Origin: Sphingomonas faeni
GTDB taxonomy: Bacteria; Pseudomonadota; Alphaproteobacteria; Sphingomonadales; Sphingomonadaceae
Direction: 5' to 3'
Length of the DNA stretch: 64,000 bases
Assembly: GCF_003053745.1 (NCBI RefSeq)
Contig: NZ_QAYE01000001.1
Span: 986,752-1,050,751 of the forward strand
In this document: positions 19,252-26,612 of the stretch, in pieces
How positions within the stretch are numbered: the first letter of the stretch is position 1
Layout of the letters: each line of letters begins with the position of its first letter
Translations under genes and position numbers: made by a program
Notes under the pieces: model-generated
Seen by the model: only the letters and a program-made list of their open reading frames with translations
Databases searched by the model: none
Told to the model about the DNA's origin: nothing

Positions 19252-19608
19252 TTACCGGAACGCGCCGCCACGAACCTGCATCACGTTGCCGCGGCCGTCG
19301 ATCAGGATCGCGTCACGACCCGAGCGAACCCACTGATGCGCGCGGGGCGGGGGTGCGAGACGGTAGTTGCGGTACGTCGTGATGACCCGGTAGTTCTGCG
19401 CCTGGCGACGATCGAAGCGCTGGCCGGCGCGCCAGTTGCGATACTGCGGCGTACGGACGACGGTGCGCTTGGTGACGACGGTGCGGCCATTGTCGTTGTG
19501 GCGCACGGTGGTCACTTCGCGACGCTGCTGCGCTTCGGCCGGAGCGGCTGCGAGGAGTGGGCTGGCGACGAGGGTGGCGGCAAGCGCGCTGAGGATGAAC
19601 GTCTTCAT
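19252..19608 (-). CDS. RcnB family periplasmic protein
   Basis: 118-residue secreted protein with signal peptide MKTFILSALAATLVASPLLA cleaved near AEA. The mature part carries the RcnB-type pattern: RNWRAGQRF, YRVITTYRNYRL, PPPRAHQWVRSGRDAILID and a terminal G-V-MQVRGG strand. RcnB itself helps keep nickel/cobalt balance in the E. coli periplasm, but most family members have no known role. Start chosen at the ATG behind GGGAG. Divergent from fabD. Confidence 0.8.
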   Translation of the reverse strand: MKTFILSALAATLVASPLLAAAPAEAQQRREVTTVRHNDNGRTVVTKRTVVRTPQYRNWRAGQRFDRRQAQNYRVITTYRNYRLAPPPRAHQWVRSGRDAILIDGRGNVMQVRGGAFR

Positions 19609-19670
19609 GATAATCTCCCGTTTGAAACACGGCGCCGTTGCTGCGGCGTCGTTCATAATCTGGGAGCCGA

Positions 19671-19724
19671 TTGTCGCAGGCGCTTGTCGCAAGGTCGGTG
19701 AAATGGTCGCATATTGTCGCAAGG
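19671..19724. promoter_or_regulatory. Cluster of TTGTCGCA motifs between rcnB-like gene and fabD
   Basis: Four copies of TTGTCGCA or TGGTCGCA begin at 19671, 19684, 19704 and 19714 (spacings 13, 20 and 10 bp). Two of them extend to the identical TTGTCGCAAGG. The cluster sits 63 bp upstream of the RcnB-like start and about 85 bp upstream of fabD, so it could serve a regulator of either. No factor can be named. Confidence 0.4.
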
Positions 19725-19807
19725 CCGCGAGGTTTGTTCAGGTTGCAACTCGGCACGCACCTTTATAGGCCCCGCGCTCGAACGAAACCAAACACAGAGG
19801 AGAGGCC

Positions 19808-20767
19808 ATGCGCGCGTTCATCTTCCCCGGTCAGGGGAGCCAGTCTGTCGGCATGGGCAAGGCGCTCGCCGACGCCAGTGCCACCGCCCGCGAGGTCTTC
19901 GCCGAAGTCGACGAGGCGCTCGGCCAGCACCTGTTCCGCCTGATGAGCGAAGGGCCCGCCGACGACCTGCTCCTCACCGAGAACGCACAGCCCGCAATCA
20001 TGGCGAACGCGATCGCCACCCTGCGCGTCGCCGAGAAGGAAGGCGGCATCCGCCTCGCCGACAAGGCCGACTATGTCGCAGGCCACAGCCTCGGCGAATA
20101 TACCGCGCTGTGTGCCGCCGGTGCGCTCGACCTTTCGACCACTGCCCGCCTCCTGAAACTCCGCGGCCGTGCGATGCAGGCGGCAGTTCCGGTAGGCGAG
20201 GGCGCAATGGCCGCGCTGCTCGGCACCGATCTCGAAAAGGCGCAGGTCATCGCCGGCGCCGCGGTTGACGCGATCCTCGCGGAAGGTGGCCCCGAACTCA
20301 TCTGCACCGTCGCCAACGACAACGACCCCTCGCAGGTCGTCATCTCCGGCCACCGCCTCGCCATCGAAAAGGCGATCACGCTCGCCAAGGACCTCGGCGC
20401 CAAGCGCGCGGTATTGCTCCCCGTATCCGCCCCCTTCCACTGCCCCCTGATGCAGCCCGCCGCCGAAGCTATGGAAGCCGCGCTTCTAGACGCCGACCTC
20501 CGCGCGCCCCTCGTCCCCGTCTTCGCCAACGTAGACGCAACTGCCGTCGCCGACCCCGGCGCGATCCGTCACCTTCTGGTGCAACAGGTCACGGGCATGG
20601 TCCGCTGGCGCGAATCGGTTTTGGCGATGCACGCGGCGGGCGTCGACCACTTCGTGGAATTCGGCGGCAAGGTGCTCAGCCCGATGGTCAAACGTATCAC
20701 CCCCGACGCCGAAACGACGAGCGTCATCACGATGGACGACATCGAGGAACTCGTGAAGAAGATGTGA
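19808..20767 (+). CDS. fabD: Malonyl-CoA:ACP transacylase
   Basis: Moves malonyl groups from CoA to acyl carrier protein to feed fatty-acid synthesis. The 319-residue protein starts MRAFIFPGQGSQSVGMGKAL, with the nucleophile Ser at 94 in GHSLGEYTAL and the catalytic His in PVSAPFHCPLM. An AGGAGAGGCC ribosome site precedes the ATG. First gene of the fab cluster. Its stop codon is immediately followed by an inverted repeat bounding a GxxExxY gene. Confidence 0.95.
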   Translation: MRAFIFPGQGSQSVGMGKALADASATAREVFAEVDEALGQHLFRLMSEGPADDLLLTENAQPAIMANAIATLRVAEKEGGIRLADKADYVAGHSLGEYTALCAAGALDLSTTARLLKLRGRAMQAAVPVGEGAMAALLGTDLEKAQVIAGAAVDAILAEGGPELICTVANDNDPSQVVISGHRLAIEKAITLAKDLGAKRAVLLPVSAPFHCPLMQPAAEAMEAALLDADLRAPLVPVFANVDATAVADPGAIRHLLVQQVTGMVRWRESVLAMHAAGVDHFVEFGGKVLSPMVKRITPDAETTSVITMDDIEELVKKM

Positions 20768-20794
20768 TTCACGCGAAGGCGCAAAGGCGCGAAG
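20768..20794. repeat. Left 27-bp inverted repeat of the GxxExxY cassette
   Basis: TTCACGCGAAGGCGC followed by AAAGGCGCGAAG, starting at the base after the fabD stop and ending at the base before the GxxExxY ATG. Matches the complement of 21178-21204 at 25 of 27 positions. Confidence 0.8.
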
Positions 20795-21214
20795 ATGATG
20801 GATCTTGAGGCTGCCGCTTCCCACGTTATTGATGTGTCGCTTCGCCTCCACCGGGAGCTTGGGCCTGGATTGCTTGAAAGCGTCTACGAGACTGTCTTGG
20901 CTAGCAAGCTCGCCAGTCTGGGATATGAAGTCGAGCGGCAACGCTCTGTTTCGATCGATTTCGAAGGGCTGCGCTTCGATGCTGCATTCCGCATCGATCT
21001 CATCATCGGCAACCGGCTGCTCGTCGAAATCAAATCGGTCGAGCGACTGAATGCCGTTCATGCAAAGCAACTGCTGACCTATCTGCGACTAACCAAACAG
21101 CCCTTGGGGCTGCTGATCAACTTCGGAGGCGAAACGCTGAAGGAGGGGCTCCGTCGGGTCGTCAACGGCTACACCCCCTTCGCGCCATCGCGCCTTCGCG
21201 TGAACAAAATCTGA
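20795..21214 (+). CDS. GxxExxY protein
   Basis: 139-residue protein of the GxxExxY family, named for GLLESVY here at about 25-31. It also has RIDLIIGNRLLVEIKS, a D...ExK arrangement like PD-(D/E)XK nucleases; the real activity is unknown. It starts MMDLEAAASHVID right after the left 27-bp repeat, and its last residues (FAPSRLRVNKI) are encoded by the right copy. It interrupts the usual fabD-fabG neighbourhood without obvious functional link, which points to a mobile cassette. Confidence 0.88.
   Translation: MMDLEAAASHVIDVSLRLHRELGPGLLESVYETVLASKLASLGYEVERQRSVSIDFEGLRFDAAFRIDLIIGNRLLVEIKSVERLNAVHAKQLLTYLRLTKQPLGLLINFGGETLKEGLRRVVNGYTPFAPSRLRVNKI
21178..21204. repeat. Right 27-bp inverted repeat of the GxxExxY cassette
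   Basis: CTTCGCGCCATCGCG followed by CCTTCGCGTGAA, complementary to the left repeat with two mismatches. It encodes the C-terminus of the GxxExxY protein and ends about 20 bp before fabG. Confidence 0.8.
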
Positions 21215-21225
21215 TGGAGACCAAA

Positions 21226-21963
21226 ATGTTCGACCTCACAGGCATGACCGCCCTCGTCACCGGGGCATCCGGCGGGATCGGGTCCGAGATCGCCAAGGCC
21301 CTTGCCGCCCAAGGCGCGCGCCTCGCCGTATCCGGCTCCAACGCCGACAAGCTCGAAGCCTTCCGCGCCAGCCTCGGCGGTGATCACGTCGCGCTCCCCT
21401 GCAACCTCTCCGACGCAGCCGCGGTCGACGCGCTGGTCCCCCAGGCGGTGGAAAAGCTCGGCAAGCTAGACATCCTTGTCAACAACGCCGGCGTCACCCG
21501 CGACAATCTGGCGATGCGGATGAAGGACGACGAGTGGGACAGCGTCATCCGCGTCAATCTCGAAGCCGCGTTCCGCCTCATGCGCGCCGCCGCCAAGCCG
21601 ATGATGAAGGCAAGGTTCGGCCGGATGATCTCGGTCACCTCGATCGTCGGCGTCACCGGTAACCCTGGCCAGGCGAACTATGCGGCATCGAAGGCCGGCT
21701 TGATCGGCATGTCGAAATCGATGGCGCAGGAACTCGCCAGCCGTGGCATCACCGTCAACTGCGTCGCCCCCGGTTTCATCACCTCGCCGATGACCGACGC
21801 GCTGCCCGACGCGCAGAAGACCGCGCTCACCGCGAAGATTCCTGCCGGTCGGCTCGGCGAAGGCGCAGACATCGGCGCGGCGATCGTGTACCTCGCCAGC
21901 CGTGAAGCCGGCTACGTCACGGGACAAACCGTGCACGTGAACGGCGGGATGGCGATGATCTGA
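21226..21963 (+). CDS. fabG: 3-oxoacyl-ACP reductase
   Basis: NADPH-dependent reduction of 3-oxoacyl-ACP in fatty-acid elongation. The 245-residue SDR protein has the cofactor motif [15 protein letters not shown] ([11 protein letters not shown]), catalytic Ser in SVTSIVG, YxxxK in YAASKAG, and ends VNGGMAMI as typical FabG. Start placed at ATGTTCGACCTC, 7 nt behind GGAGA; an in-frame ATG 12 bases upstream would include that site. Confidence 0.95.
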   Translation: MFDLTGMTALVTGASGGIGSEIAKALAAQGARLAVSGSNADKLEAFRASLGGDHVALPCNLSDAAAVDALVPQAVEKLGKLDILVNNAGVTRDNLAMRMKDDEWDSVIRVNLEAAFRLMRAAAKPMMKARFGRMISVTSIVGVTGNPGQANYAASKAGLIGMSKSMAQELASRGITVNCVAPGFITSPMTDALPDAQKTALTAKIPAGRLGEGADIGAAIVYLASREAGYVTGQTVHVNGGMAMI

Positions 21964-22040
21964 ACTTGCGCGCTGAACTGCCGCGTTCTAGGTGCGTTCA
22001 GGAAATACCGAAAACCCCCAGATTTGAAGAGGGAACTACC

Positions 22041-22277
22041 ATGAGCGAGACAGCTGACCGCGTGAAGAAGATCGTCGTCGAGCATCTCGGCGTCGAAGCC
22101 GACAAGGTGACCGAGGACGCGAGCTTCATCGACGACCTGGGCGCAGACAGCCTCGACATCGTCGAACTCGTCATGGCGTTCGAGGAAGAGTTCGGTGTTG
22201 AGATCCCCGATGATGCCGCCGAGAAGATTGCGACCGTTAAGGACGCCATCACCTACATCGACGAGCACAAGGCCTGA
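22041..22277 (+). CDS. acpP: Acyl carrier protein
   Basis: 78-residue acidic carrier of growing acyl chains. The phosphopantetheine attachment Ser is in the [11 protein letters not shown] motif. Start [18 protein letters not shown] is preceded by GAGGGAA. It sits between fabG and fabF, the common order. Confidence 0.97.
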   Translation: MSETADRVKKIVVEHLGVEADKVTEDASFIDDLGADSLDIVELVMAFEEEFGVEIPDDAAEKIATVKDAITYIDEHKA

Positions 22278-22329
22278 TCAGGGTCTAGGGTTCAAACCTT
22301 TGGACCTGCCCTGAAGGGTGTGATTTGAG

Positions 22330-22375
22330 CGGCTCCCCGTCCTTGGGCAAAGAGGGCGGGGAGCCGTTTCGTTTT
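22330..22375 (+). terminator. Hairpin with T-rich tail between acpP and fabF
   Basis: CGGCTCCCCG(TCC) / GGGCGGGGAGCCG hairpin with an 11-base loop, then TTTCGTTTT. It fits an intrinsic terminator or attenuator 53 bp past acpP and 24 bp before fabF. It may let acpP, needed in excess, be expressed above fabF. Confidence 0.75.
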
Positions 22376-22398
22376 GAGAGCAGACGGAGTTTGAAGCC

Positions 22399-23661
22399 AT
22401 GCGGCGTGTCGTCGTAACCGGGCTAGGCCTGGTCACCCCTCTGGGGGCGGATGTTGAAACGGCCTGGGCGAATATCCTCGCCGGCAAGTCGGGCGCGGGC
22501 CCGATCACGCGCTTCGACGCGTCGGATCAGGTGTGCCGCATCGCCTGCGAGGTGAAGCCGGCCGACCACGAATATGGCTTCGATCCCGCCAAACGCGTCG
22601 ATCACAAGGTCCAGCGCCAGGTCGATCCGTTCATCATCTACGGCATCGACGCCGCTGGCCAGGCTCTGGAAGACGCCGGGCTGACCGAAATGACGCTCGA
22701 AGAAAGCTGGCGTGCCGGCGTGTCGATCGGCTCGGGCATCGGCGGTCTGCCAGGTATCGAGAGCGAATCGATCGTGCTCCATACAAAGGGCCCGCGTCGC
22801 GTCTCGCCACACTTCGTCCATGGTCGCCTGATCAACCTGATTTCGGGTCAGGTCTCGATCAAATACGGCCTGCGCGGTCCGAATCACGCGGTCGTCACCG
22901 CTTGCTCGACCGGCGCGCACGCGATCGGCGATGCCGCGCGGATGATCGCGATGGACGACGCCGACGTGATGCTCGCGGGCGGCGCTGAGGGCACCGTCTG
23001 CCCGCTCGGCATCGCCGGGTTCGCACAGGCCCGCGCGCTGTCGACCAATTTCAACGATTCGCCAGAAAAGGCCTCGCGTCCGTATGACAAGGACCGCGAC
23101 GGCTTCGTGATGGGCGAGGGCGCCGGCGTGCTGGTGCTCGAGGAGTACGAACATGCCAAGGCGCGCGGCGCGAAGATGTATGCCGAAGTGATCGGCTACG
23201 GTCTGTCGGGCGACGCGTACCACGTGACCGCGCCGCATCCGGAAGGCGATGGCGCGTTCCGCTCGATGCAGATGGCGATCAAGAAGTCGGGCCTCGCGCT
23301 TGAGGACATCGACTACATCAACGCGCACGGCACCTCGACGCCGCTCGGTGACGAGCTCGAACTGGGCGCGGTGCGCCGTTTGTTCGGCGATGCGATCTCG
23401 GGTCTGTCGATGTCGTCGACCAAGTCCGCGATCGGCCATCTGCTCGGCGGTGCCGGCGCGGTCGAGAGCATCTTCTGCATCCTCGCGCTGCGCGACCAGA
23501 TCGTCCCGCCGACGCTGAACCTCGACAATCCGAGCGACAGCTGCGTGGGGGTCGACCTCGTCCCGCACGTCGCCAAGAAGCGTGAAGTCCGCGCGGTGCT
23601 GAACAACTCGTTCGGCTTCGGCGGCACGAATGCGTCGCTGGTGATGACGAAGGTCCGCTAA
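22399..23661 (+). CDS. fabF: 3-oxoacyl-ACP synthase II
   Basis: Condensing enzyme (KAS II) of fatty-acid elongation. The 420-residue protein starts MRRVVVTGLGLVTPLG and has the Cys-His-His triad: Cys in VTACSTGAHAIGD, His in NAHGTSTPLGD and His in KSAIGHLLGGAGAVE. It ends with NNSFGFGGTNASLV. GGAG is present upstream. Normal length. Confidence 0.96.
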   Translation: MRRVVVTGLGLVTPLGADVETAWANILAGKSGAGPITRFDASDQVCRIACEVKPADHEYGFDPAKRVDHKVQRQVDPFIIYGIDAAGQALEDAGLTEMTLEESWRAGVSIGSGIGGLPGIESESIVLHTKGPRRVSPHFVHGRLINLISGQVSIKYGLRGPNHAVVTACSTGAHAIGDAARMIAMDDADVMLAGGAEGTVCPLGIAGFAQARALSTNFNDSPEKASRPYDKDRDGFVMGEGAGVLVLEEYEHAKARGAKMYAEVIGYGLSGDAYHVTAPHPEGDGAFRSMQMAIKKSGLALEDIDYINAHGTSTPLGDELELGAVRRLFGDAISGLSMSSTKSAIGHLLGGAGAVESIFCILALRDQIVPPTLNLDNPSDSCVGVDLVPHVAKKREVRAVLNNSFGFGGTNASLVMTKVR

Positions 23662-23669
23662 AAACCTTG

Positions 23670-23718
23670 TTCCCCCGCGAAGGCGGGGGCCCAGACTGGG
23701 TCCCCGCCTTCGCGGGGA
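23670..23718. repeat. Palindromic repeat family B, short form, copy 2
   Basis: GTTCCCCCGCGAAGGCGGGG, CCCAGACTGGG, TCCCCGCCTTCGCGGGGA; nearly identical to the copy at 12554. It fills the 71-bp gap between fabF and mltG, and the AAGGAG of mltG begins right after it. Confidence 0.82.
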
Positions 23719-23732
23719 TCCAAGGAGTACCA

Positions 23733-24701
23733 ATGCGCAAGGTCGGCTGTTTCGGATTCATCGTCGGCCTGGTAGCAGTCGTCGCGCTGTTCCTTGTCGT
23801 CCAAGGCTGGGGCGGCGCCGGCCCGGCACCGCGCACGCTGACCGTACAGATCGGCGAAGGCAGCACGCTGGCCGGCGCTGCCACCGAACTCGAAAAGGCC
23901 GGCGCGATCCCCTCGGCGCGGCGCTTCCGTCTGTACGCCCGCGTGTTCGGCTCGGGCGACCCGATCAAGGCCGGTGAATACCGCATCGCGCCACACACCA
24001 GCCAGTCCGACATCCTCAAGCTGATGCAGGGCGGCAAGGTCGTCCAGCGCCTCGTCGTCGTCCCCGAAGGCTATCCGTCGGTCCTCGTCCACGACGCGCT
24101 GGCGAAGGCGGATGGCCTGACCGGCACGGTGCCCGTTCCGGCGGAAGGCTCGATCCTGCCCGACAGCTATGCCTTCCAGGCCGGCGACACCCGCGCGTCG
24201 GTCGTTGCGCGGATGCAGTCGGCGATGAAGACCTACCTCGCGACCGCCTGGGCCGCGCGCAAGCCCGGCATCGCGGTGACGACGCCCGAACAGGCGATCA
24301 TCCTCGCCTCGATCGTCGAGAAGGAAACCGGCAAGCCGTCCGAACGCCGCACCGTCGCCGCGGTCTACGGCAATCGCCTGCGGGGCGGCATGCCGCTTCA
24401 GGCGGACCCCACGGTAATCTACCCGATCACCAAGGGCCGCCCGCTGGGCCGCCGCATCCTGCGATCGGAACTGCACGCGAAGAACGGCTACAACACCTAT
24501 GCCGAAGCCGGCCTGCCGGTCGGCCCGATCGCCAACCCAGGCCGCGCTTCGATCGACGCGGTGCTCGACCCGGCGCAGACCAACGCGCTCTACTTCGTAG
24601 CAGACGGCACCGGCGGCCACGTGTTCGCGAACACGCTGGCCGAACACAACGCCAACGTGAAGAAATGGTACGCCATCCGCAAAACCCGCGGCGAGATGTG
24701 A
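23733..24701 (+). CDS. mltG: Endolytic murein transglycosylase MltG
   Basis: Inner-membrane lytic transglycosylase that cuts nascent glycan strands and sets their length. The 322-residue protein has one N-terminal membrane helix (GFIVGLVAVVALFLVVQGW), a LysM-like region (LTVQIGEGSTLAGAATELEK), and the YceG domain with IVEKETGKPSERRTVAAVY, the catalytic Glu within this motif, QADPTVIYPIT and LPVGPIANPG. Start ATGCGCAAG follows AAGGAG. Located behind fabF, as in many proteobacteria. Confidence 0.94.
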   Translation: MRKVGCFGFIVGLVAVVALFLVVQGWGGAGPAPRTLTVQIGEGSTLAGAATELEKAGAIPSARRFRLYARVFGSGDPIKAGEYRIAPHTSQSDILKLMQGGKVVQRLVVVPEGYPSVLVHDALAKADGLTGTVPVPAEGSILPDSYAFQAGDTRASVVARMQSAMKTYLATAWAARKPGIAVTTPEQAIILASIVEKETGKPSERRTVAAVYGNRLRGGMPLQADPTVIYPITKGRPLGRRILRSELHAKNGYNTYAEAGLPVGPIANPGRASIDAVLDPAQTNALYFVADGTGGHVFANTLAEHNANVKKWYAIRKTRGEM

Positions 24702-24715
24702 TCCGCCCGTCGCTC

Positions 24716-24889
24716 CTATCGAGCGACAGGTATAGTGACGCTAACCGGCTGCACCGGTATAATGGCAGAGATCGCGATGATCCCTGCCATTATACCCGCT
24801 GCGCCCCACCAAAAGCGCCGCTGCTTGAAATCGATCACGGCTTTGGCAAAGCAAAACAACGCTACCAAAGCAACGAGACCGAACAGCAT
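24716..24889 (-). CDS. Small two-helix membrane protein
   Basis: 57-residue hydrophobic protein, MLFGLVALVALFCFAKAVID then a short basic loop KQRRFWWG and a second helix AAGIMAGIIAISAIIPV. The start overlaps the eda stop codon as TGATG, so it is translationally coupled as the last gene of the Entner-Doudoroff cluster. No family recognised. The second helix is encoded by a 13-bp perfect inverted repeat. Convergent with mltG at 14 bp. Confidence 0.68.
   Translation of the reverse strand: MLFGLVALVALFCFAKAVIDFKQRRFWWGAAGIMAGIIAISAIIPVQPVSVTIPVAR
24756..24796. repeat. 13-bp perfect inverted repeat within a coding region
   Basis: GGTATAATGGCAG at 24756-24768 and CTGCCATTATACC at 24784-24796 with a 15-base loop. 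It lies in the small membrane protein gene, 55 bp downstream of the convergent mltG stop. It could act as a transcript end signal for mltG, though no T-tract follows. Confidence 0.6.
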
Positions 24890-25500
24890 CACGACTGGCG
24901 CAACGCGTTGGCCGCACGTGCCTTGATCTCGATCTCCGCCATCGTCCCGCCGGTCACCCAGCTCCCGCCCACGCACAGCACCGGCTTGAACGCCAGCCAT
25001 TCGGGCGCACTCGCCTCGGTGATCCCACCGGTCGGGCAGAAACTGCACTGATAGAACGGCGCGGCCAGGGCCTTCAGCGCCTTCAACCCGCCATTCGCCT
25101 CGGCCGGAAAGAACTTGAAGTGCGTCAGACCCAGGTCGAGCCCGATCATGATATCCGCCGCGTTGGCGATCCCCGGCAGGAACGGAATGCCGCTCTCGAT
25201 GATCGGCGTGGCGAGTCGTTCGGTCAGCCCTGGCGAGACGATGAATTCCGCGCCCGCATCGCGCACCTGCGCGAACTGCTGCGTGTTGACGACGGTACCT
25301 GCGCCGACGATCGCGCCCGGCACCTTCTTCATCTCGGCGATCGCCTCCAGCGCGGCGCCGGTGCGCAACGTCACCTCGAGCACGCGCAGGCCGCCCGCGA
25401 CCAGTGCCTCGGCGAGCGGACGGGCGAGGGCGGCGTCCTCGATCACCAGCACCGGGATGACGGCGCTGGTCTGCATGATGTCTGCGATAGTGGCGGTCAT
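24889..25500 (-). CDS. eda: 2-dehydro-3-deoxy-6-phosphogluconate aldolase
   Basis: Splits KDPG into pyruvate and glyceraldehyde 3-phosphate, the last step of the Entner-Doudoroff route. The 203-residue class I aldolase has VLEVTLRTGAALEAI, VGAGTVVN, the Schiff-base Lys in HFKFFPAEA, and CPTGGI. The ATG overlaps the glk stop by four bases, placing it at the end of zwf-pgl-edd-glk-eda. Confidence 0.95.
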   Translation of the reverse strand: MTATIADIMQTSAVIPVLVIEDAALARPLAEALVAGGLRVLEVTLRTGAALEAIAEMKKVPGAIVGAGTVVNTQQFAQVRDAGAEFIVSPGLTERLATPIIESGIPFLPGIANAADIMIGLDLGLTHFKFFPAEANGGLKALKALAAPFYQCSFCPTGGITEASAPEWLAFKPVLCVGGSWVTGGTMAEIEIKARAANALRQS

Positions 25501-26465
25501 TGCGTATGTTCCTGTGCAAAGGCGGCCGCGGCGCCGAACAGGCCGGGCTGGGGATGGGTGATGAGCTTGACGGGCATCGCCGCCATCATGCCCTGGAAGC
25601 GGCCCTTGGCGACGAACCGCTGGTCGAAGCCCGAGCGGATCAGGCGATCCTTGATCCGGAAGCCCAAGCCGCCGGCGATCACGACTGCCTTCGCGCCCTG
25701 TGCCAGCGCCAGATCGCCCGCGACCGCGCCGAGCGCGAGGCAGAACCGGTCGAGCGCGGCAAGCGCGATCGAATCGGTCCCGTCGATCGCCTCGGTCCAG
25801 ATCGTCTTGTCGTCATGGCTGGGAACCGCGCGGCCCTCTAGTGCAGCAAGCGTCTCGTAGATCGCGACGATGCCGGGCCCTGCGACGACGCGCTCGGCCG
25901 AGACGCGCGTGAAGGTCTTGCGCAGCCGCTTGAGCAACGCATCCTCGATCCCATCGAGCGGCGCGAAGTCCATATGCCCGCCCTCGGTCTCAAGGACCTG
26001 ATAGCCGTCCTTGCGCCGCAGCAGCTGTGCGACGCCGAGTCCGGTGCCGGGGCCACAGATCGTCGTGATGCCCTCCGACGGCAGCGGCGTATCGGGCCCG
26101 CAGAGATGGATGAAGTCGCTGCTCGGCACCTGCGCGACGGCATGACCGACCGCGCCGAAATCGTTGACCACCACCCACCGGTCGGCCTTCAGACGCTCGG
26201 TGATCAGCGACTTGCGGATGATCCACGGGTTGTTCGTTAGCCGGATGACGTCGTTCGCGACCGGCGACGCGACTGCGATCGCGAGCGCGCGGGGGAGGGG
26301 GCGTCCGAGCCCCGCCTCGAACGCCTGGTACGCGGTCTGGAGCGATGCGTGGTCCGCGGTCTTCAGCGTCGCCGGCTCGCCGAGCGACACGACGCGGCCG
26401 TTCTCGACCTCGGCGATCGCGAAGCGGGCGTGCGTTCCGCCGATATCTGCCGCTACGATTTCCAT
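25497..26465 (-). CDS. glk: Glucokinase
   Basis: ATP-dependent phosphorylation of glucose, feeding the Entner-Doudoroff pathway. The 322-residue protein of the Glk (ROK-unrelated) family has ADIGGTHARFAIAEV, LTNNPWII, VNDFGAVGHAV, CGPGTGLGVA and ETEGGHMDFAP. Coupled to eda by an ATGA overlap; separated from edd by a palindromic repeat. Confidence 0.94.
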   Translation of the reverse strand: MEIVAADIGGTHARFAIAEVENGRVVSLGEPATLKTADHASLQTAYQAFEAGLGRPLPRALAIAVASPVANDVIRLTNNPWIIRKSLITERLKADRWVVVNDFGAVGHAVAQVPSSDFIHLCGPDTPLPSEGITTICGPGTGLGVAQLLRRKDGYQVLETEGGHMDFAPLDGIEDALLKRLRKTFTRVSAERVVAGPGIVAIYETLAALEGRAVPSHDDKTIWTEAIDGTDSIALAALDRFCLALGAVAGDLALAQGAKAVVIAGGLGFRIKDRLIRSGFDQRFVAKGRFQGMMAAMPVKLITHPQPGLFGAAAAFAQEHTQ

Positions 26466-26490
26466 ATCGTCCTCCGTCTATTATTATTGT

Positions 26491-26579
26491 CCCCCGTCAT
26501 CCCAGCGAAAGCTGGGATCTCAAGCCGCACACTCCGTCCCCGTGGAGCGAGGTCCCGGCTTTCGCCGGGATGACGGGGG
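26491..26579. repeat. Palindromic repeat family C between edd and glk
   Basis: CCCCCGTCATCCCAGCGAAA, GCTGGGATC, a central spacer, then CCCGGCTTTCGCCGGGATGA and CGGGGG. A GTCATCCCAGC...GCTGGGATGAC-type repeat of about 89 bp. A degraded relative (GCCGGCTTTCGCTGGGATGA) is near 46190-46210. It may adjust glk-eda expression relative to edd. Confidence 0.8.
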
Positions 26580-26612
26580 TGTGGCTGAGGCGACGGCGGT
26601 TCCTGTGACGTT

